Virus record (IMG/VR): IMGVR_UViG_3300009285_002217
Location: 1 to 40,313 of that record
DNA length: 40,313 nucleotides
Source of the DNA: a virus
Strand: one strand, 5' to 3'
A program made the position numbers and the translations under genes. Position 1 is the stretch's first letter, and every line of letters begins with the position of its first letter. Shown here piece by piece: positions 1 to 6,389 of this stretch. The notes beneath the pieces are model-generated. The model did not search any database. It saw nothing but the letters and a program-made list of their open reading frames with translations, and had not been told where the DNA came from.

Positions 1-18
1 CGATACCTGTTCCCAGGA

Positions 19-510
19 ATGTGCACGGACGGCGGAACTCTCGGCCTGGCTTCGGGAAATCGTAGAGAAGTTGAGGCCCCGCTAGATGCAGACTCTTACG
101 CGGCTCTTGCGTGGGCTCTGGGGCTGGCGCGTGACAGCGCAGGGACACCACCGGCGCGAGGGCTGGCAACTCCGACGGGTGGCGTGGGAGCACCGAGCGA
201 ACAGTCCAGCGGGGCAGGAACACCGCTGCCCGCTGTGCAGGACTGGCGCGCCCTCATCTGCGGAGCCGCCTACACCTGGGACTGCGACTGGGCGCTCAGA
301 ACGGTGATGTGTGAGTCGTCGGGCAACCCCAACGCGGTCGGCTCCGAGTGGTACGAGGGCGAACTCTGGTACTTCGTCGGCCTCTGGCAGATCGCTACGC
401 GGGATACCGCGATGATACCCACGCTGCAAGACCCCGTGACGAACACGCTGGAGGCGCACTGGAAGTACACGCACGGCGGGGCGAGCCACTGGCCGGTGTG
501 CGGACGATGA
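19..510 (+). CDS. Lysozyme/lytic transglycosylase-like protein (possibly 5'-truncated)
   Basis: The C-terminal half (about residues 76-163) reads like a small SLT/lysozyme-like domain: Cys-Glu-Ser-Ser-Gly-Asn-Pro at 98-104 supplies a candidate catalytic Glu99, GLWQI follows at 121-125, then a DP..N motif and a terminal HWPVC. Proteins with this fold cut the glycan strands of peptidoglycan. The first 75 residues are low-complexity Pro/Ala/Gly and may be a linker. The frame stays open to base 1, so the true start may lie outside the window; ATG 19 has only a weak AGGA before it. It overlaps the next gene by ATGA. A second, amidase-type lysis module lies at 34374-35445, so this protein may be a virion-associated or entry enzyme. 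Enzyme class is inferred from motifs only. Confidence 0.6.
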   Translation: MCTDGGTLGLASGNRREVEAPLDADSYAALAWALGLARDSAGTPPARGLATPTGGVGAPSEQSSGAGTPLPAVQDWRALICGAAYTWDCDWALRTVMCESSGNPNAVGSEWYEGELWYFVGLWQIATRDTAMIPTLQDPVTNTLEAHWKYTHGGASHWPVCGR

Positions 511-668
511 CCAAGCTCACGACGCTCGCCATCGTCTGCGCGTTGCTCACTATAGCTTGGGCGATCCCGTACCCCCGCAGCACAGATGGAAAGTGGGGAG
601 CACACGGGTCCGTTATGGCCGTCCTGTTCATGTTTGTGGCCCTGTTCGCTGTGGCGCTGAGTCCATGA
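507..668 (+). CDS. Small two-helix membrane protein, holin-like
   Basis: This 53-residue protein has two hydrophobic segments (about residues 4-20 and 36-51) separated by a short polar turn with a Lys. Its ATG overlaps the stop of the lysozyme-like gene as ATGA, so the two are probably translated together. Size, topology and position fit a holin or holin-like partner that would let the cell-wall enzyme reach the periplasm or wall. Holins share little sequence, so the assignment rests on context and topology only. Confidence 0.5.
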   Translation: MTKLTTLAIVCALLTIAWAIPYPRSTDGKWGAHGSVMAVLFMFVALFAVALSP

Positions 669-696
669 CCAACCGCCGGCAGGGGAGGGAGAGTAG

Positions 697-954
697 ATGG
701 ACATTCTGCGATGGCTTACGCGGAAGAAACGCGAACGAGAGGAACAACAAGATCGCGCCTTTGAAGCATCGGTTGATCGGGCCATTCGGGAATACGACCA
801 ACATCTCCTGAGCGAAGACATGGGCTTCCCCGGCGATCCTTCTTGGTTCTGTGAAGACGCGACAGTTGGTGACGGCCACATGCACCGCCTCCCTGCGCTC
901 TGGCGCTCCGATGCGTCGTACATGTGGCCGATCTCATGGAAGTCACGCCCATGA
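697..954 (+). CDS. Hypothetical small charged protein
   Basis: An 85-residue protein with a strongly basic and acidic N-terminal half (residues 1-40, Arg/Lys/Glu-rich, probably helical) and a Trp-rich C-terminus. A GGGAGGGAGAG Shine-Dalgarno-like run precedes ATG 697. Its TGA overlaps the next gene's start as ATGA at 951-954, which supports both genes. I recognise no family. Confidence 0.5.
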   Translation: MDILRWLTRKKREREEQQDRAFEASVDRAIREYDQHLLSEDMGFPGDPSWFCEDATVGDGHMHRLPALWRSDASYMWPISWKSRP

Positions 955-1385
955 CCCCGCCCGCAGAGCGCACGACGGCGGAGGAACGGGAAGTATGGAA
1001 GCATATCTCCGCCCCTGTTGTGCGCCGTCTCATCGCCCACGTAGACGCCCTAGAGGCCGAGCTGGCTGCTGAGCGGGAGCGGAAGGATGGCGCATACACC
1101 GAGCGAGAGCGGTGCGTTGCCCTGATCGCAGCCTTGGCACATTCTCTTGGTTGGAAGGTTGGCCTAGGGCGAACAGAGATTGAGGGCTGGAGTGACGACT
1201 GGAACAACATCACCTACATCGACCTCCCAACAGGGCAAGTTTCCTGGCACATGCACGATAGCCACCTCCCCTTCTTCAATGGTCTACCTCAGTACGACGG
1301 TACATGGGACGGCCACGACACGGAAGAGAAGTATCGGCGCGTAGCGGAACAGGCCCGTGCTGCGCTCGCAGCGGAGGAGGGATGA
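951..1385 (+). CDS. Conserved phage hypothetical protein
   Basis: The start chosen is ATG 951, which overlaps the upstream stop as ATGA; an in-frame ATG at 924 would overlap the upstream gene more deeply. The protein has about 144 residues. The N-terminal third is an acidic/basic helix with coiled-coil character (AEL-AAERERK). The C-terminal part has a dense aromatic pattern (DLPTGQVSW, WHMHDS, GTWDGH, EKYRRV) that I know from unnamed proteins of many actinobacterial and environmental phages. No function can be assigned. It ends in an ATGA overlap with a tiny hydrophobic gene. Confidence 0.65.
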   Translation: MTPPAERTTAEEREVWKHISAPVVRRLIAHVDALEAELAAERERKDGAYTERERCVALIAALAHSLGWKVGLGRTEIEGWSDDWNNITYIDLPTGQVSWHMHDSHLPFFNGLPQYDGTWDGHDTEEKYRRVAEQARAALAAEEG

Positions 1386-1459
1386 TGGACGTGCATTACC
1401 TTGCGTTACTCTTTGTCATGGCACTTATTCAAGCTCGGCTAGGTTGGAATATGCAATGA
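1382..1459 (+). CDS. Tiny 25-residue hydrophobic peptide
   Basis: A 25-codon frame, MMDVHYLALLFVMALIQARLG then WNMQ, that is almost one transmembrane helix. Both ends are four-base ATGA overlaps: its start overlaps the stop of the gene at 951 (1382-1385) and its stop overlaps the start of the gene at 1456 (1456-1459). GAGGAGG lies just upstream. The double coupling argues that it is translated. It could be a membrane micropeptide, or a spacer that carries ribosomes to the next gene. Confidence 0.45.
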   Translation: MMDVHYLALLFVMALIQARLGWNMQ

Positions 1460-1833
1460 AGAAACCTCGGCCACTTTACAGGATGCCTGTGGAAGATCAG
1501 GTGCTTGAAGCTCTTGGAGACTGCCAGAAAAAGCAGGCGGACTTAATCGGCAAGGTTGAAACCCTCCGTGCCGAGAACGCCACGCTGCGCGAGACGCTGC
1601 AACGGTACGGCGTACACGACGATGGCTGCATAGGCAGAGCGCGGCCAAATGAATGTACGTGCGGCCTCACCGACTGGCAGCGCATACAGGAGGAGAGGGA
1701 TGGGTGTGTGGACGGCCACATCTGGGAGCCGCTGCCCAGAGAATCGTCACTTGTTGAGCACGACGAGGTGTGCTCGAAGTGTGGGGTGGAGCGCGACTTC
1801 ACCGACCGACAAGGAGATCACGATGGACCCTAG
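1456..1833 (+). CDS. Hypothetical protein with C-terminal zinc-ribbon-like region
   Basis: ATG 1456 is set by the ATGA junction with the tiny upstream gene. The protein has about 125 residues. Residues 20-55 are a predicted coiled coil (heptad Leu in KVETLRAENATLRETL). After this come two Cys clusters, GCIGRARPNECTCG and VCSKCGVERDF, typical of small zinc-binding phage proteins. The 3' end overlaps the next gene by 11 bases. Function unknown. Confidence 0.55.
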   Translation: MKKPRPLYRMPVEDQVLEALGDCQKKQADLIGKVETLRAENATLRETLQRYGVHDDGCIGRARPNECTCGLTDWQRIQEERDGCVDGHIWEPLPRESSLVEHDEVCSKCGVERDFTDRQGDHDGP

Positions 1834-2164
1834 CCGACTCACCGCGCTGGCGAAGGCGCTGGGAGAGTTGCATGAACGCTGCCCCTGCCCCGCCGACAAC
1901 GGCGAATGCTCCGCCGCGAACGAGTGCGCGTTGCTGCCACTCGCCCCGGCGCTTCGGGACTTCGCCGCTGCCGCGCTGGTGGCGCTGGAGGATGCGGGCT
2001 GTCAGTTCCCTCGATGGGAGGACATAAGCGATTACGGCCCGTGCAATGCGAGGAAGCCAGGGCATGAGTTGGCGAAAGAATACTGGTGCGACCGCTGCAT
2101 CGCCATCGCCCAGGCCGAGACGCTGGCGGACGCGCTGCTGGGGAAGGAGGAGACGGGTGGCTAA
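1823..2164 (+). CDS. Cys-rich hypothetical protein
   Basis: ATG 1823 has a good AAGGAGATC ribosome-binding site. The 113-residue product holds ten Cys residues, among them CPCPADNGEC, NECALL and WCDRC, and is probably metal-binding and otherwise helical. It overlaps the preceding gene by 11 bases and the next by 8. No family recognised. Confidence 0.55.
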   Translation: MDPSRLTALAKALGELHERCPCPADNGECSAANECALLPLAPALRDFAAAALVALEDAGCQFPRWEDISDYGPCNARKPGHELAKEYWCDRCIAIAQAETLADALLGKEETGG

Positions 2165-2588
2165 GCCAGTTCGTGCAGAAAACGATTCGACATGGTACTC
2201 CGGGCCTTTTGGCCGAGCCGTCTATGCGACCGCATCCGCAGCCGTAGCCGCGCTCCAGGACAGGGCGAACACGTCTCTTGTCTATGAGCAGGAACTAGAA
2301 CACGGCAGCAATGTGGAGCGAGCGTTTCTACAGGTATACCCAACTGAGGAACAGCGGCAAGAGAAGGAAAGTGCGCGTCAAGCCCTCGCCGCGCTAGAGC
2401 ACGCCGAGTTTGCGGCGCTGGTGGCGGCGCTGAGCGACCTCTGGGCAGAATGCGACAACGAAGATGACGATGATCCGATTACAGAGGACATGACGGTGAC
2501 GGTTGAAATCCCCGGCGTCCTGGTAGCTGAAGCGCGCGCCCTCCTCGCCCGCATCCGTGACGCAGCACAGGAGGCGATCCGTGGCTGA
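2157..2588 (+). CDS. Hypothetical acidic helical protein (GTG start)
   Basis: GTG 2157 has a strong GGAGGAG site about five bases upstream and overlaps the previous stop. The 143-residue product is mostly alpha-helical and acidic, with a run of Asp/Glu (residues about 97-107, DNEDDDD). No conserved domain recognised. The start is chosen on the SD; upstream in-frame ATGs lie deep inside the previous gene. Confidence 0.55.
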   Translation: MAKPVRAENDSTWYSGPFGRAVYATASAAVAALQDRANTSLVYEQELEHGSNVERAFLQVYPTEEQRQEKESARQALAALEHAEFAALVAALSDLWAECDNEDDDDPITEDMTVTVEIPGVLVAEARALLARIRDAAQEAIRG

Positions 2589-2635
2589 GATACAAGACAT
2601 CTACAGGACATCGCCGAGACGCTAGGGAGGAAGAC

Positions 2636-2695
2636 ATGAGCACGACCCATCTCTGCCCCGAAGGCCAATATATCTGCGCGGAGGACGCCGAGTAA
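2636..2695 (+). CDS. Tiny 19-residue peptide coupled to the next gene
   Basis: A 19-codon frame (MSTTHLCPEGQYICAEDAE) with a GGGAGGA Shine-Dalgarno 5-6 bases before ATG 2636. Its TAA shares a base with the next ATG (TAATG at 2693-2697). It contains two Cys. The SD plus exact coupling is the only evidence of translation. A still shorter frame, GTG 2581 to TAG 2625, lies just upstream and is less convincing. Confidence 0.35.
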   Translation: MSTTHLCPEGQYICAEDAE

Positions 2696-2976
2696 TGGCT
2701 ATGACTCACACACGCTACTTCCTAGAGTATGTTAGCGGAACGCGCTTGATTGCTGCCCTCCGCCTCGGCCACGATCTGGCGGCGGAGGACATCGTGAATT
2801 TCAAAGATGCTGGCACGCTGCGCGAGGCGCGGAAGTTGGCGGCTGAACTAGAAGGACTGGCTCCGTGGACAACTCCCATAATCTTCCGCCGCATCAACAT
2901 CGTTAAGACTGGCAAGTTCGCTGGGGACTACAACGTCGAGCAAATTGAAGACGATGGCCAGGACGCCCCGCGCTGA
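2695..2976 (+). CDS. Hypothetical protein
   Basis: A 93-residue protein with an N-terminal beta-like segment (TRYFLEYVSGTRLIAALRLG), a central helix and a second beta region ending in an acidic tail. ATG 2695 shares a base with the preceding stop; ATG 2701 is an alternative. No family recognised. Confidence 0.5.
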   Translation: MAMTHTRYFLEYVSGTRLIAALRLGHDLAAEDIVNFKDAGTLREARKLAAELEGLAPWTTPIIFRRINIVKTGKFAGDYNVEQIEDDGQDAPR

Positions 2977-2992
2977 CCAGCAGGAGGAGATG

Positions 2993-3292
2993 ATGGCAGG
3001 TAAGACCCTAGGCCAGGAAGAGGACGAGCGGGCGTTCCAGAAAACGATCACTGAGCTAGTGGCTTCAGCGATGATGTGCGGTGCGTCCGAGGAGGCAGCA
3101 CGGAGGGAGGCTGACCGCATGGGCGAGACCCTGCGCTTTACCTTCCTCGCAGGCAAAGCCTACGGCCTGGAGCAGGGCATCGACTCCGATGCGTTGGCGT
3201 TCATCGAGACGGTAGCCGGCGGGACATGCCTGTGCGCGGGGCAGGCCCGGAAGTGGCTCAAGCTGCACGGCTGCTGGGACAAGGCCCCGTGA
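2993..3292 (+). CDS. Hypothetical helical protein
   Basis: AGGAGG at 2982-2987 stands five bases before ATG 2993; ATG 2990 is only two bases away and less likely. The 99-residue product is mainly alpha-helical, with an acidic N-terminus and a C-terminal CLCAGQARKWLKLHGCW segment carrying three Cys. No function recognised. Confidence 0.5.
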   Translation: MAGKTLGQEEDERAFQKTITELVASAMMCGASEEAARREADRMGETLRFTFLAGKAYGLEQGIDSDALAFIETVAGGTCLCAGQARKWLKLHGCWDKAP

Positions 3293-3323
3293 CCCCGGAC
3301 CTGGACGGCTGCAAGGAGTGGCC

Positions 3324-3383
3324 GTGAATGCGCGTAGGCAGCCCGAGCTGCTCGGCCGGATGATCGTGGAGGCTGAGGGGTGA
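3324..3383 (+). CDS. Possible tiny 19-residue peptide (GTG start)
   Basis: GTG 3324 follows AAGGAGT by about five bases, and the frame ends in a GTGA overlap with the next gene (3380-3383). The peptide is basic and has no recognisable feature. It may serve only to couple translation. Low confidence. Confidence 0.25.
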   Translation: MNARRQPELLGRMIVEAEG

Positions 3384-3709
3384 CGCGCAACGAGTTGCTG
3401 GCTGCGCTCCGTGAGGGCCGTGGGCACTTCCACCAGACGCACAGCGCACGGGAGACGCGCTGGGGGCGGGCTCAATACTGGGTTGCCATCTCAGGCCATC
3501 CGAACGGTACAGCGCGCCTCATCTGCGGCACGGAGCGGTGCCTGGACATGGGGCGCGGAGTTGAATCTGCGCCAGATACGTGCTATGATGAGGTGTCGAA
3601 GACGAAGGGTAGCGCACCTGAGCGCTCAACCAGTACGATAACACCGCTGCCTTTCGGCCCTTCGTCTTCGACAAGCGAGGGTGCTCCGGAAGGCAGCATT
3701 GCTTTGTAG
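3380..3709 (+). CDS. Hypothetical protein whose 3' end overlaps an RNA promoter
   Basis: GTG 3380 overlaps the upstream tiny frame as GTGA and has a GGAGGCTGAGG-type SD. Residues 1-75 look like a normal small globular protein (REGRGHFHQTH, RWGRAQYWVAI, RLICGTERCLDMG). The last 35 residues are Ser/Thr/Pro low complexity and are encoded by DNA that also holds a promoter (3561-3589) and a 16-bp inverted repeat (3594-3673). The tail may therefore be an artefact of the RNA locus having settled at the 3' end of the gene. Function unknown. Confidence 0.5.
   Translation: MTRNELLAALREGRGHFHQTHSARETRWGRAQYWVAISGHPNGTARLICGTERCLDMGRGVESAPDTCYDEVSKTKGSAPERSTSTITPLPFGPSSSTSEGAPEGSIAL
3561..3589 (+). promoter_or_regulatory. 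Sigma70-type promoter with extended -10, upstream of RNA candidate 1
   Basis: TTGAAT at 3561-3566, a 17-base spacer and TATGAT at 3584-3589, preceded by TG one base away (TGCTATGAT), form an extended -10 promoter. It points into the non-coding stretch from about 3595 and lies inside the 3' end of the preceding gene. Confidence 0.6.
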
Positions 3710-4010
3710 CCCGGCATACCCCGTGAGGGGGCCTTCAAGCTCGCAAGTGCGGTTACTGTGAGAAGGGGGCAAGGGCGAACCACCAGGATGAAGTACCGCC
3801 CTATGGGAAACGCGCAAGGTGGGCATCGCGGGAGGGCACTGGCACCGTTGGAGCGCAAAGTACCATCTCTGAAAGACTGCGAAGCCGAAGGCCTCAGGGC
3901 AGACGGTAGAAGCGGAGAAGAGCCGAACCCTAGGCTCTTTCCGCCCAGCTCAGCACTCAGGATTCCTTGGGCTCCGGTAGGAGGAGCTGAACATAGGTGA
4001 AGCAAAGTGG
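3594..4010 (+). ncRNA. Structured RNA candidate 1 (unidentified, about 400 nt)
   Basis: This stretch has no convincing coding frame beyond 3709 and begins just after a good promoter. Visible structure: a 16-bp perfect inverted repeat (3594-3609 with 3658-3673); GCGAG 3675-3679 with CTCGC 3743-3747 enclosing the hairpin AAGGCA-GCAT-TGCTTT (3690-3705) and a CCCC-GTGA-GGGG hairpin with a GNRA loop (3719-3730); GGGCG 3773-3777 with CGCCC 3797-3801; and a long stem near 3911-3942 (GCGGAGAAGAGCC with GGCTCTTTCCGC). Blocks GGCAGCATT (3692), TGGCACCGTTGGAGC (3840) and GGTAGAAGCGGA (3905) recur in the same order in the RNA candidate at 10774-11030. It does not match RNase P RNA, tmRNA, 6S RNA or the group I/II intron cores I know. 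The 3' end is not defined. Confidence 0.5.
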
Positions 4011-4028
4011 TCGCGCCTAGAGGAGGTT

Positions 4029-4154
4029 ATGGTGACAGATGAAATGGCCGTTGCGATGAAGGTACTGCGGGCTAAGCGGATGGTGCGGAACTATCGGGAA
4101 GCAGCCAAGGCTGGACTGGCTGAGCTCCGTGTCCTCGGTAGGCGCAAGGGATAG
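4029..4154 (+). CDS. Small basic helical protein
   Basis: A strong AGGAGG (4021-4026) lies two bases before ATG 4029 and five before GTG 4032, so GTG 4032 may be the real start. The 40-41 residue product is basic and helical (MKVLRAKRMVRNYREAAKAGL). It is the first gene after RNA candidate 1. No family recognised. Confidence 0.4.
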   Translation: MVTDEMAVAMKVLRAKRMVRNYREAAKAGLAELRVLGRRKG

Positions 4155-4155
4155 C

Positions 4156-4338
4156 GTGGCATCTCTTCGTCGCCTCTGGCATCTTCGGTTTGGGCATCCT
4201 TACAATCGGGCTGTGCTCCAGCGGGTTCCGGCTCCTCGGGGAGCCCGCGAGGTCTGCGAGTGCGACTTACCAGCCGCAAGTCTTCACTATGTTCGCACTT
4301 CACCGGAATGGAAACGCTGGCTAAACGGGAAGACGTAA
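4156..4338 (+). CDS. Doubtful small Arg-rich frame
   Basis: GTG 4156 starts one base after the previous stop and gives a 60-residue Arg-rich product with CECDL. A different frame across 4157-4320 reads like a hydrophobic anchor followed by a polar tail but lacks a good start codon. Which frame, if either, is translated cannot be decided here. Confidence 0.25.
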   Translation: MASLRRLWHLRFGHPYNRAVLQRVPAPRGAREVCECDLPAASLHYVRTSPEWKRWLNGKT

Positions 4339-4350
4339 GGAGGAAGAGAG

Positions 4351-4536
4351 ATGAGTTACACGACGTTACAGGACATGCTGGAAACGTGGTTAGTGAGCGC
4401 GGAACGAGAGGCCAAGGAGGCTGCACAGGGGATGGAGATCGCTCAGAGGAGGATTCAGGACGCGGAGCAGGGACTGGCCCAACTGCGTCGCTGGATCGCG
4501 CACGTCAAAGCCTCTCCTGTGCCCGGCGAGCCATGA
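4351..4536 (+). CDS. Small coiled-coil protein
   Basis: AAGGAGGAAGAG precedes ATG 4351. The 61-residue product is almost entirely amphipathic helix, with heptads from residue 8 to 52, and is probably a dimeric coiled coil. It ends in an ATGA overlap with the next gene at 4533. Function unknown. Confidence 0.55.
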   Translation: MSYTTLQDMLETWLVSAEREAKEAAQGMEIAQRRIQDAEQGLAQLRRWIAHVKASPVPGEP

Positions 4537-4847
4537 ACGCCTACCAGCCTGCGCTCCTGCCCGGCGTCCCGGCCTTCACCGTGCCCCAGAGCCACGGGGA
4601 CTACGTGACCAGGGGCCGTGAGGTAGCGGCGCAGCACATCGCGGTACACGGCCACGCGAGCGCTGATAACGTCAGAGCTGTGCTGGGTCCGCCGCCCAAC
4701 CCGCATGTGTCGGGGGCGCTGTTCACAAGGCGGTACTTTCTCCAACTACGGCGAGTCCCGACGAAGCACGGAGACGGGCACGGGAGGTACATCTGGCAAT
4801 ACTCGTTGACGAAGCTTGGCAGGCAAGTACTGTTAGGAGAGCCTTAG
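4533..4847 (+). CDS. Possible small winged-helix-like DNA-binding protein
   Basis: ATG 4533 overlaps the upstream stop as ATGA. The 104-residue protein has a helix (REVAAQHIAVHGHASADNVRAVLG), a GALFTRRYF turn and a C-terminal basic beta-like segment (RYIWQYSLTKLGRQVLL). This order resembles small winged-helix proteins seen in phage early or late arms (AVHGHASADNVRAVLG like the first helices, GRYIWQYSL like the wing). It is a fold guess, not a family match. The stop is followed immediately by the next ATG. Confidence 0.5.
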   Translation: MNAYQPALLPGVPAFTVPQSHGDYVTRGREVAAQHIAVHGHASADNVRAVLGPPPNPHVSGALFTRRYFLQLRRVPTKHGDGHGRYIWQYSLTKLGRQVLLGEP

Positions 4848-5378
4848 ATGAACGTCGAGATGGTGTTTCCAGAAGGCGCGTTTGGGAGCAACGCTCACCC
4901 AAACTCCCTGACCGAAGCGTTGCGCGAGTTGACCGTCCTGTTGTCGCAAGTCACCGGCGCGGAGTTAGGTGGGGGACTTGGCGGGGATGATGGGTATGGG
5001 GATAATTTCGAGAACGCGACGTTTCTCATGCATCGTTACTGCTGGTGCGAGCGAAACGATTGCCCCTGGTGTGCTGGTTGCTGGTGCGAAGATAATAACT
5101 GGCGCGACCCATCGCAGGCAACATCTCCCAAGGGGGAGCAATGTGCATGGTGTAGGGGTGTCAATCAGTGGCCAGATAAGGGCGCTCTTTCCCCGGATGA
5201 GCCCCCACATCAGGGCGCTCCAAACTTCTGGCATAAGCCAACGGGGATTCGGGTTTGGTGGTACAAGTGGATCGGGCGCGGCATGGAAGTCGTCGGCGGA
5301 AACGAGGACGAGGCGCGTGCTGCCGTCTACGCTGCGGCACTAAGCGTAAAGCCTGATGGCGACTGTTCTCACTCTTGA
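4848..5378 (+). CDS. Cys/Trp-rich phage protein
   Basis: ATG 4848 directly follows the previous TAG. The 176-residue product has a dense motif at about residues 63-80 (HRYCWCERNDCPWCAGC), further Cys (CAWCRG) and then a GIRVWWYKWIGRGMEVV segment. I know this arrangement from unnamed conserved proteins of actinobacterial and environmental phages. The Cys pairs suggest zinc binding; the role is unknown. The region is less GC-rich than its neighbours around 4970-5110. Confidence 0.6.
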   Translation: MNVEMVFPEGAFGSNAHPNSLTEALRELTVLLSQVTGAELGGGLGGDDGYGDNFENATFLMHRYCWCERNDCPWCAGCWCEDNNWRDPSQATSPKGEQCAWCRGVNQWPDKGALSPDEPPHQGAPNFWHKPTGIRVWWYKWIGRGMEVVGGNEDEARAAVYAAALSVKPDGDCSHS

Positions 5379-5553
5379 CCAAGCCGCCAGCATCAGCACT
5401 CGCCGCGACCTGAGCAACGAGGAGCTGGCGATGGTGCTGGAAGTGTGGGCCGACAGCCGCGAGCATCATGCGCGAGAGGATGGCCTGCCGCATTTGCTTG
5501 ACGGCGTGATCGTGCTGCGACAGGCAGCGCGGCGGATTAGGTGGTCGTCATGA
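5356..5553 (+). CDS. Hypothetical small helical protein
   Basis: A 65-residue protein starting 23 bases before the end of the upstream gene and ending in an ATGA overlap with the next. It is helical (EELAMVLEVWADSREHH) with a basic C-terminus. No family recognised. Confidence 0.5.
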   Translation: MATVLTLDQAASISTRRDLSNEELAMVLEVWADSREHHAREDGLPHLLDGVIVLRQAARRIRWSS

Positions 5554-5780
5554 CCCCTCCCACCTGTAAGCTCTGCGGCTCTACCGATGTTGCTTGGCGA
5601 GAGGGCAAGCAGGGCGGTCGCTACCTCATCGACACCAAGCGCCCTCACTTCTGCAAGAAGCCCAAGCCCCTCAAGCGGAAGGCGAAGCCGGTGGTCGCCT
5701 TCGGACGGCACACGAGCGAGGAAGACAGGCGGAAGCTAGAGGCGAAGATCAAGGAGGCAACCGATGGCAAGGATCGTTAG
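5550..5780 (+). CDS. Small zinc-ribbon-like basic protein
   Basis: ATG 5550 is set by the ATGA overlap; an in-frame GTG at 5541 is an alternative. The product has 76 residues. CKLCGSTD at the N-terminus and HFCKK at about residue 36 suggest a small metal site, followed by a Lys-rich linker and a helix. It overlaps the next gene by 17 bases. Confidence 0.5.
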   Translation: MTPPTCKLCGSTDVAWREGKQGGRYLIDTKRPHFCKKPKPLKRKAKPVVAFGRHTSEEDRRKLEAKIKEATDGKDR

Positions 5781-5955
5781 GTGTGACGTGTGTGGAATCG
5801 AAGATGATTGCGTCTGGGTTGCCGCGCAATACTGCCCGCGCCCTACGTGGCAACAGCTTAGCAACCGCGACCTCTGCCCGGACTGTGTGAAGCGGGCGCT
5901 GGAGCCGAAGCCCCAAACGACCGCTGACGTTGATAAAGAGTTCCGTGAGTTCTAA
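5764..5955 (+). CDS. Small zinc-ribbon protein
   Basis: AAGGAGG lies shortly before ATG 5764. The 63-residue product has CDVCG at residues 7-11 and CPDC at about 39-42, a classic four-Cys zinc ribbon, then an acidic tail. It is the last gene of the left plus-strand cluster. Its TAA overlaps the stop of the convergent minus-strand gene. Confidence 0.55.
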   Translation: MARIVRCDVCGIEDDCVWVAAQYCPRPTWQQLSNRDLCPDCVKRALEPKPQTTADVDKEFREF

Positions 5956-6071
5956 GGCGAGACTAACGTCACCGCCACCTTCCGTCCCTTGCACTGGGGG
6001 CATGAGACAGGGTTGGCTACTCTCGGTGTCCAGGTGTAGCCGCATGACGGGCTGAGACAGGTGGCTTTCAT
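5952..6071 (-). CDS. Tiny 39-residue zinc ribbon
   Basis: On the minus strand the start ATG (6071-6069) overlaps the stop of the upstream gene as ATGA. The peptide MKATCLSPSCGYTW continues to CPQCKGRKV, giving a CxxxC...CxxC metal site. It resembles minimal zinc-ribbon proteins found in many phages. Its stop overlaps the stop of the convergent plus-strand gene at 5955. Confidence 0.5.
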   Translation of the reverse strand: MKATCLSPSCGYTWTPRVANPVSCPQCKGRKVAVTLVSP

Positions 6072-6370
6072 GCCTCTCCCTTCGCCAGCGCAGCGCGGGC
6101 GATCTTGTGTTGCAGCTCGATGCACTTGTCGGCGGGCATGGCACACTCGTCATCCTTGTGCCCCTTGAGCAGTATCTCCAGCGCCTCCCGGAGCTCCGCG
6201 TTCTCGGCCCGGAGGCGGTCCCGTTCGGCGGATACGCGGTCGTACTCCTCAGTGAGTCGCCGTTGAATGCGCTGCGCTTGTGTCAGGTCAGGGTTCATGA
6301 TGTCCCTCTCGTCTGCTGTCGCCCGTGAACGGTAGTCGTTGGCCCGCCAAGGTTGCTTCGTCTCCATCAT
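6068..6370 (-). CDS. Coiled-coil hypothetical protein
   Basis: A 100-residue minus-strand protein with an AAGGAAGGGAGA site before the ATG pair at 6370/6367; ATG 6298 is a shorter alternative. Residues about 30-70 form a clear coiled coil (RVSAERDRLRAENAELREALEIL), followed by a short region with two Cys and one His. It lies 19 bases downstream of the DUF3560-like gene and is probably cotranscribed with it. Confidence 0.55.
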   Translation of the reverse strand: MMETKQPWRANDYRSRATADERDIMNPDLTQAQRIQRRLTEEYDRVSAERDRLRAENAELREALEILLKGHKDDECAMPADKCIELQHKIARAALAKGEA

Positions 6371-6389
6371 TCTCCCTTCCTTGCAGGGG

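Noticed and set aside
3594-4010. Group I or group II intron, or an IscB/TnpB guide RNA.
   Set aside because: No domain V, no P4-P7 core sequence, no split exon and no nearby IscB or TnpB nuclease; the two HNH proteins are short HNH_3 types. Left as an unidentified RNA.
4157-4322. Alternative frame encoding a hydrophobic, anchor-like peptide.
   Set aside because: It follows a stop codon and has no ATG or GTG before the hydrophobic part, so it cannot be preferred over the doubtful frame at 4156.
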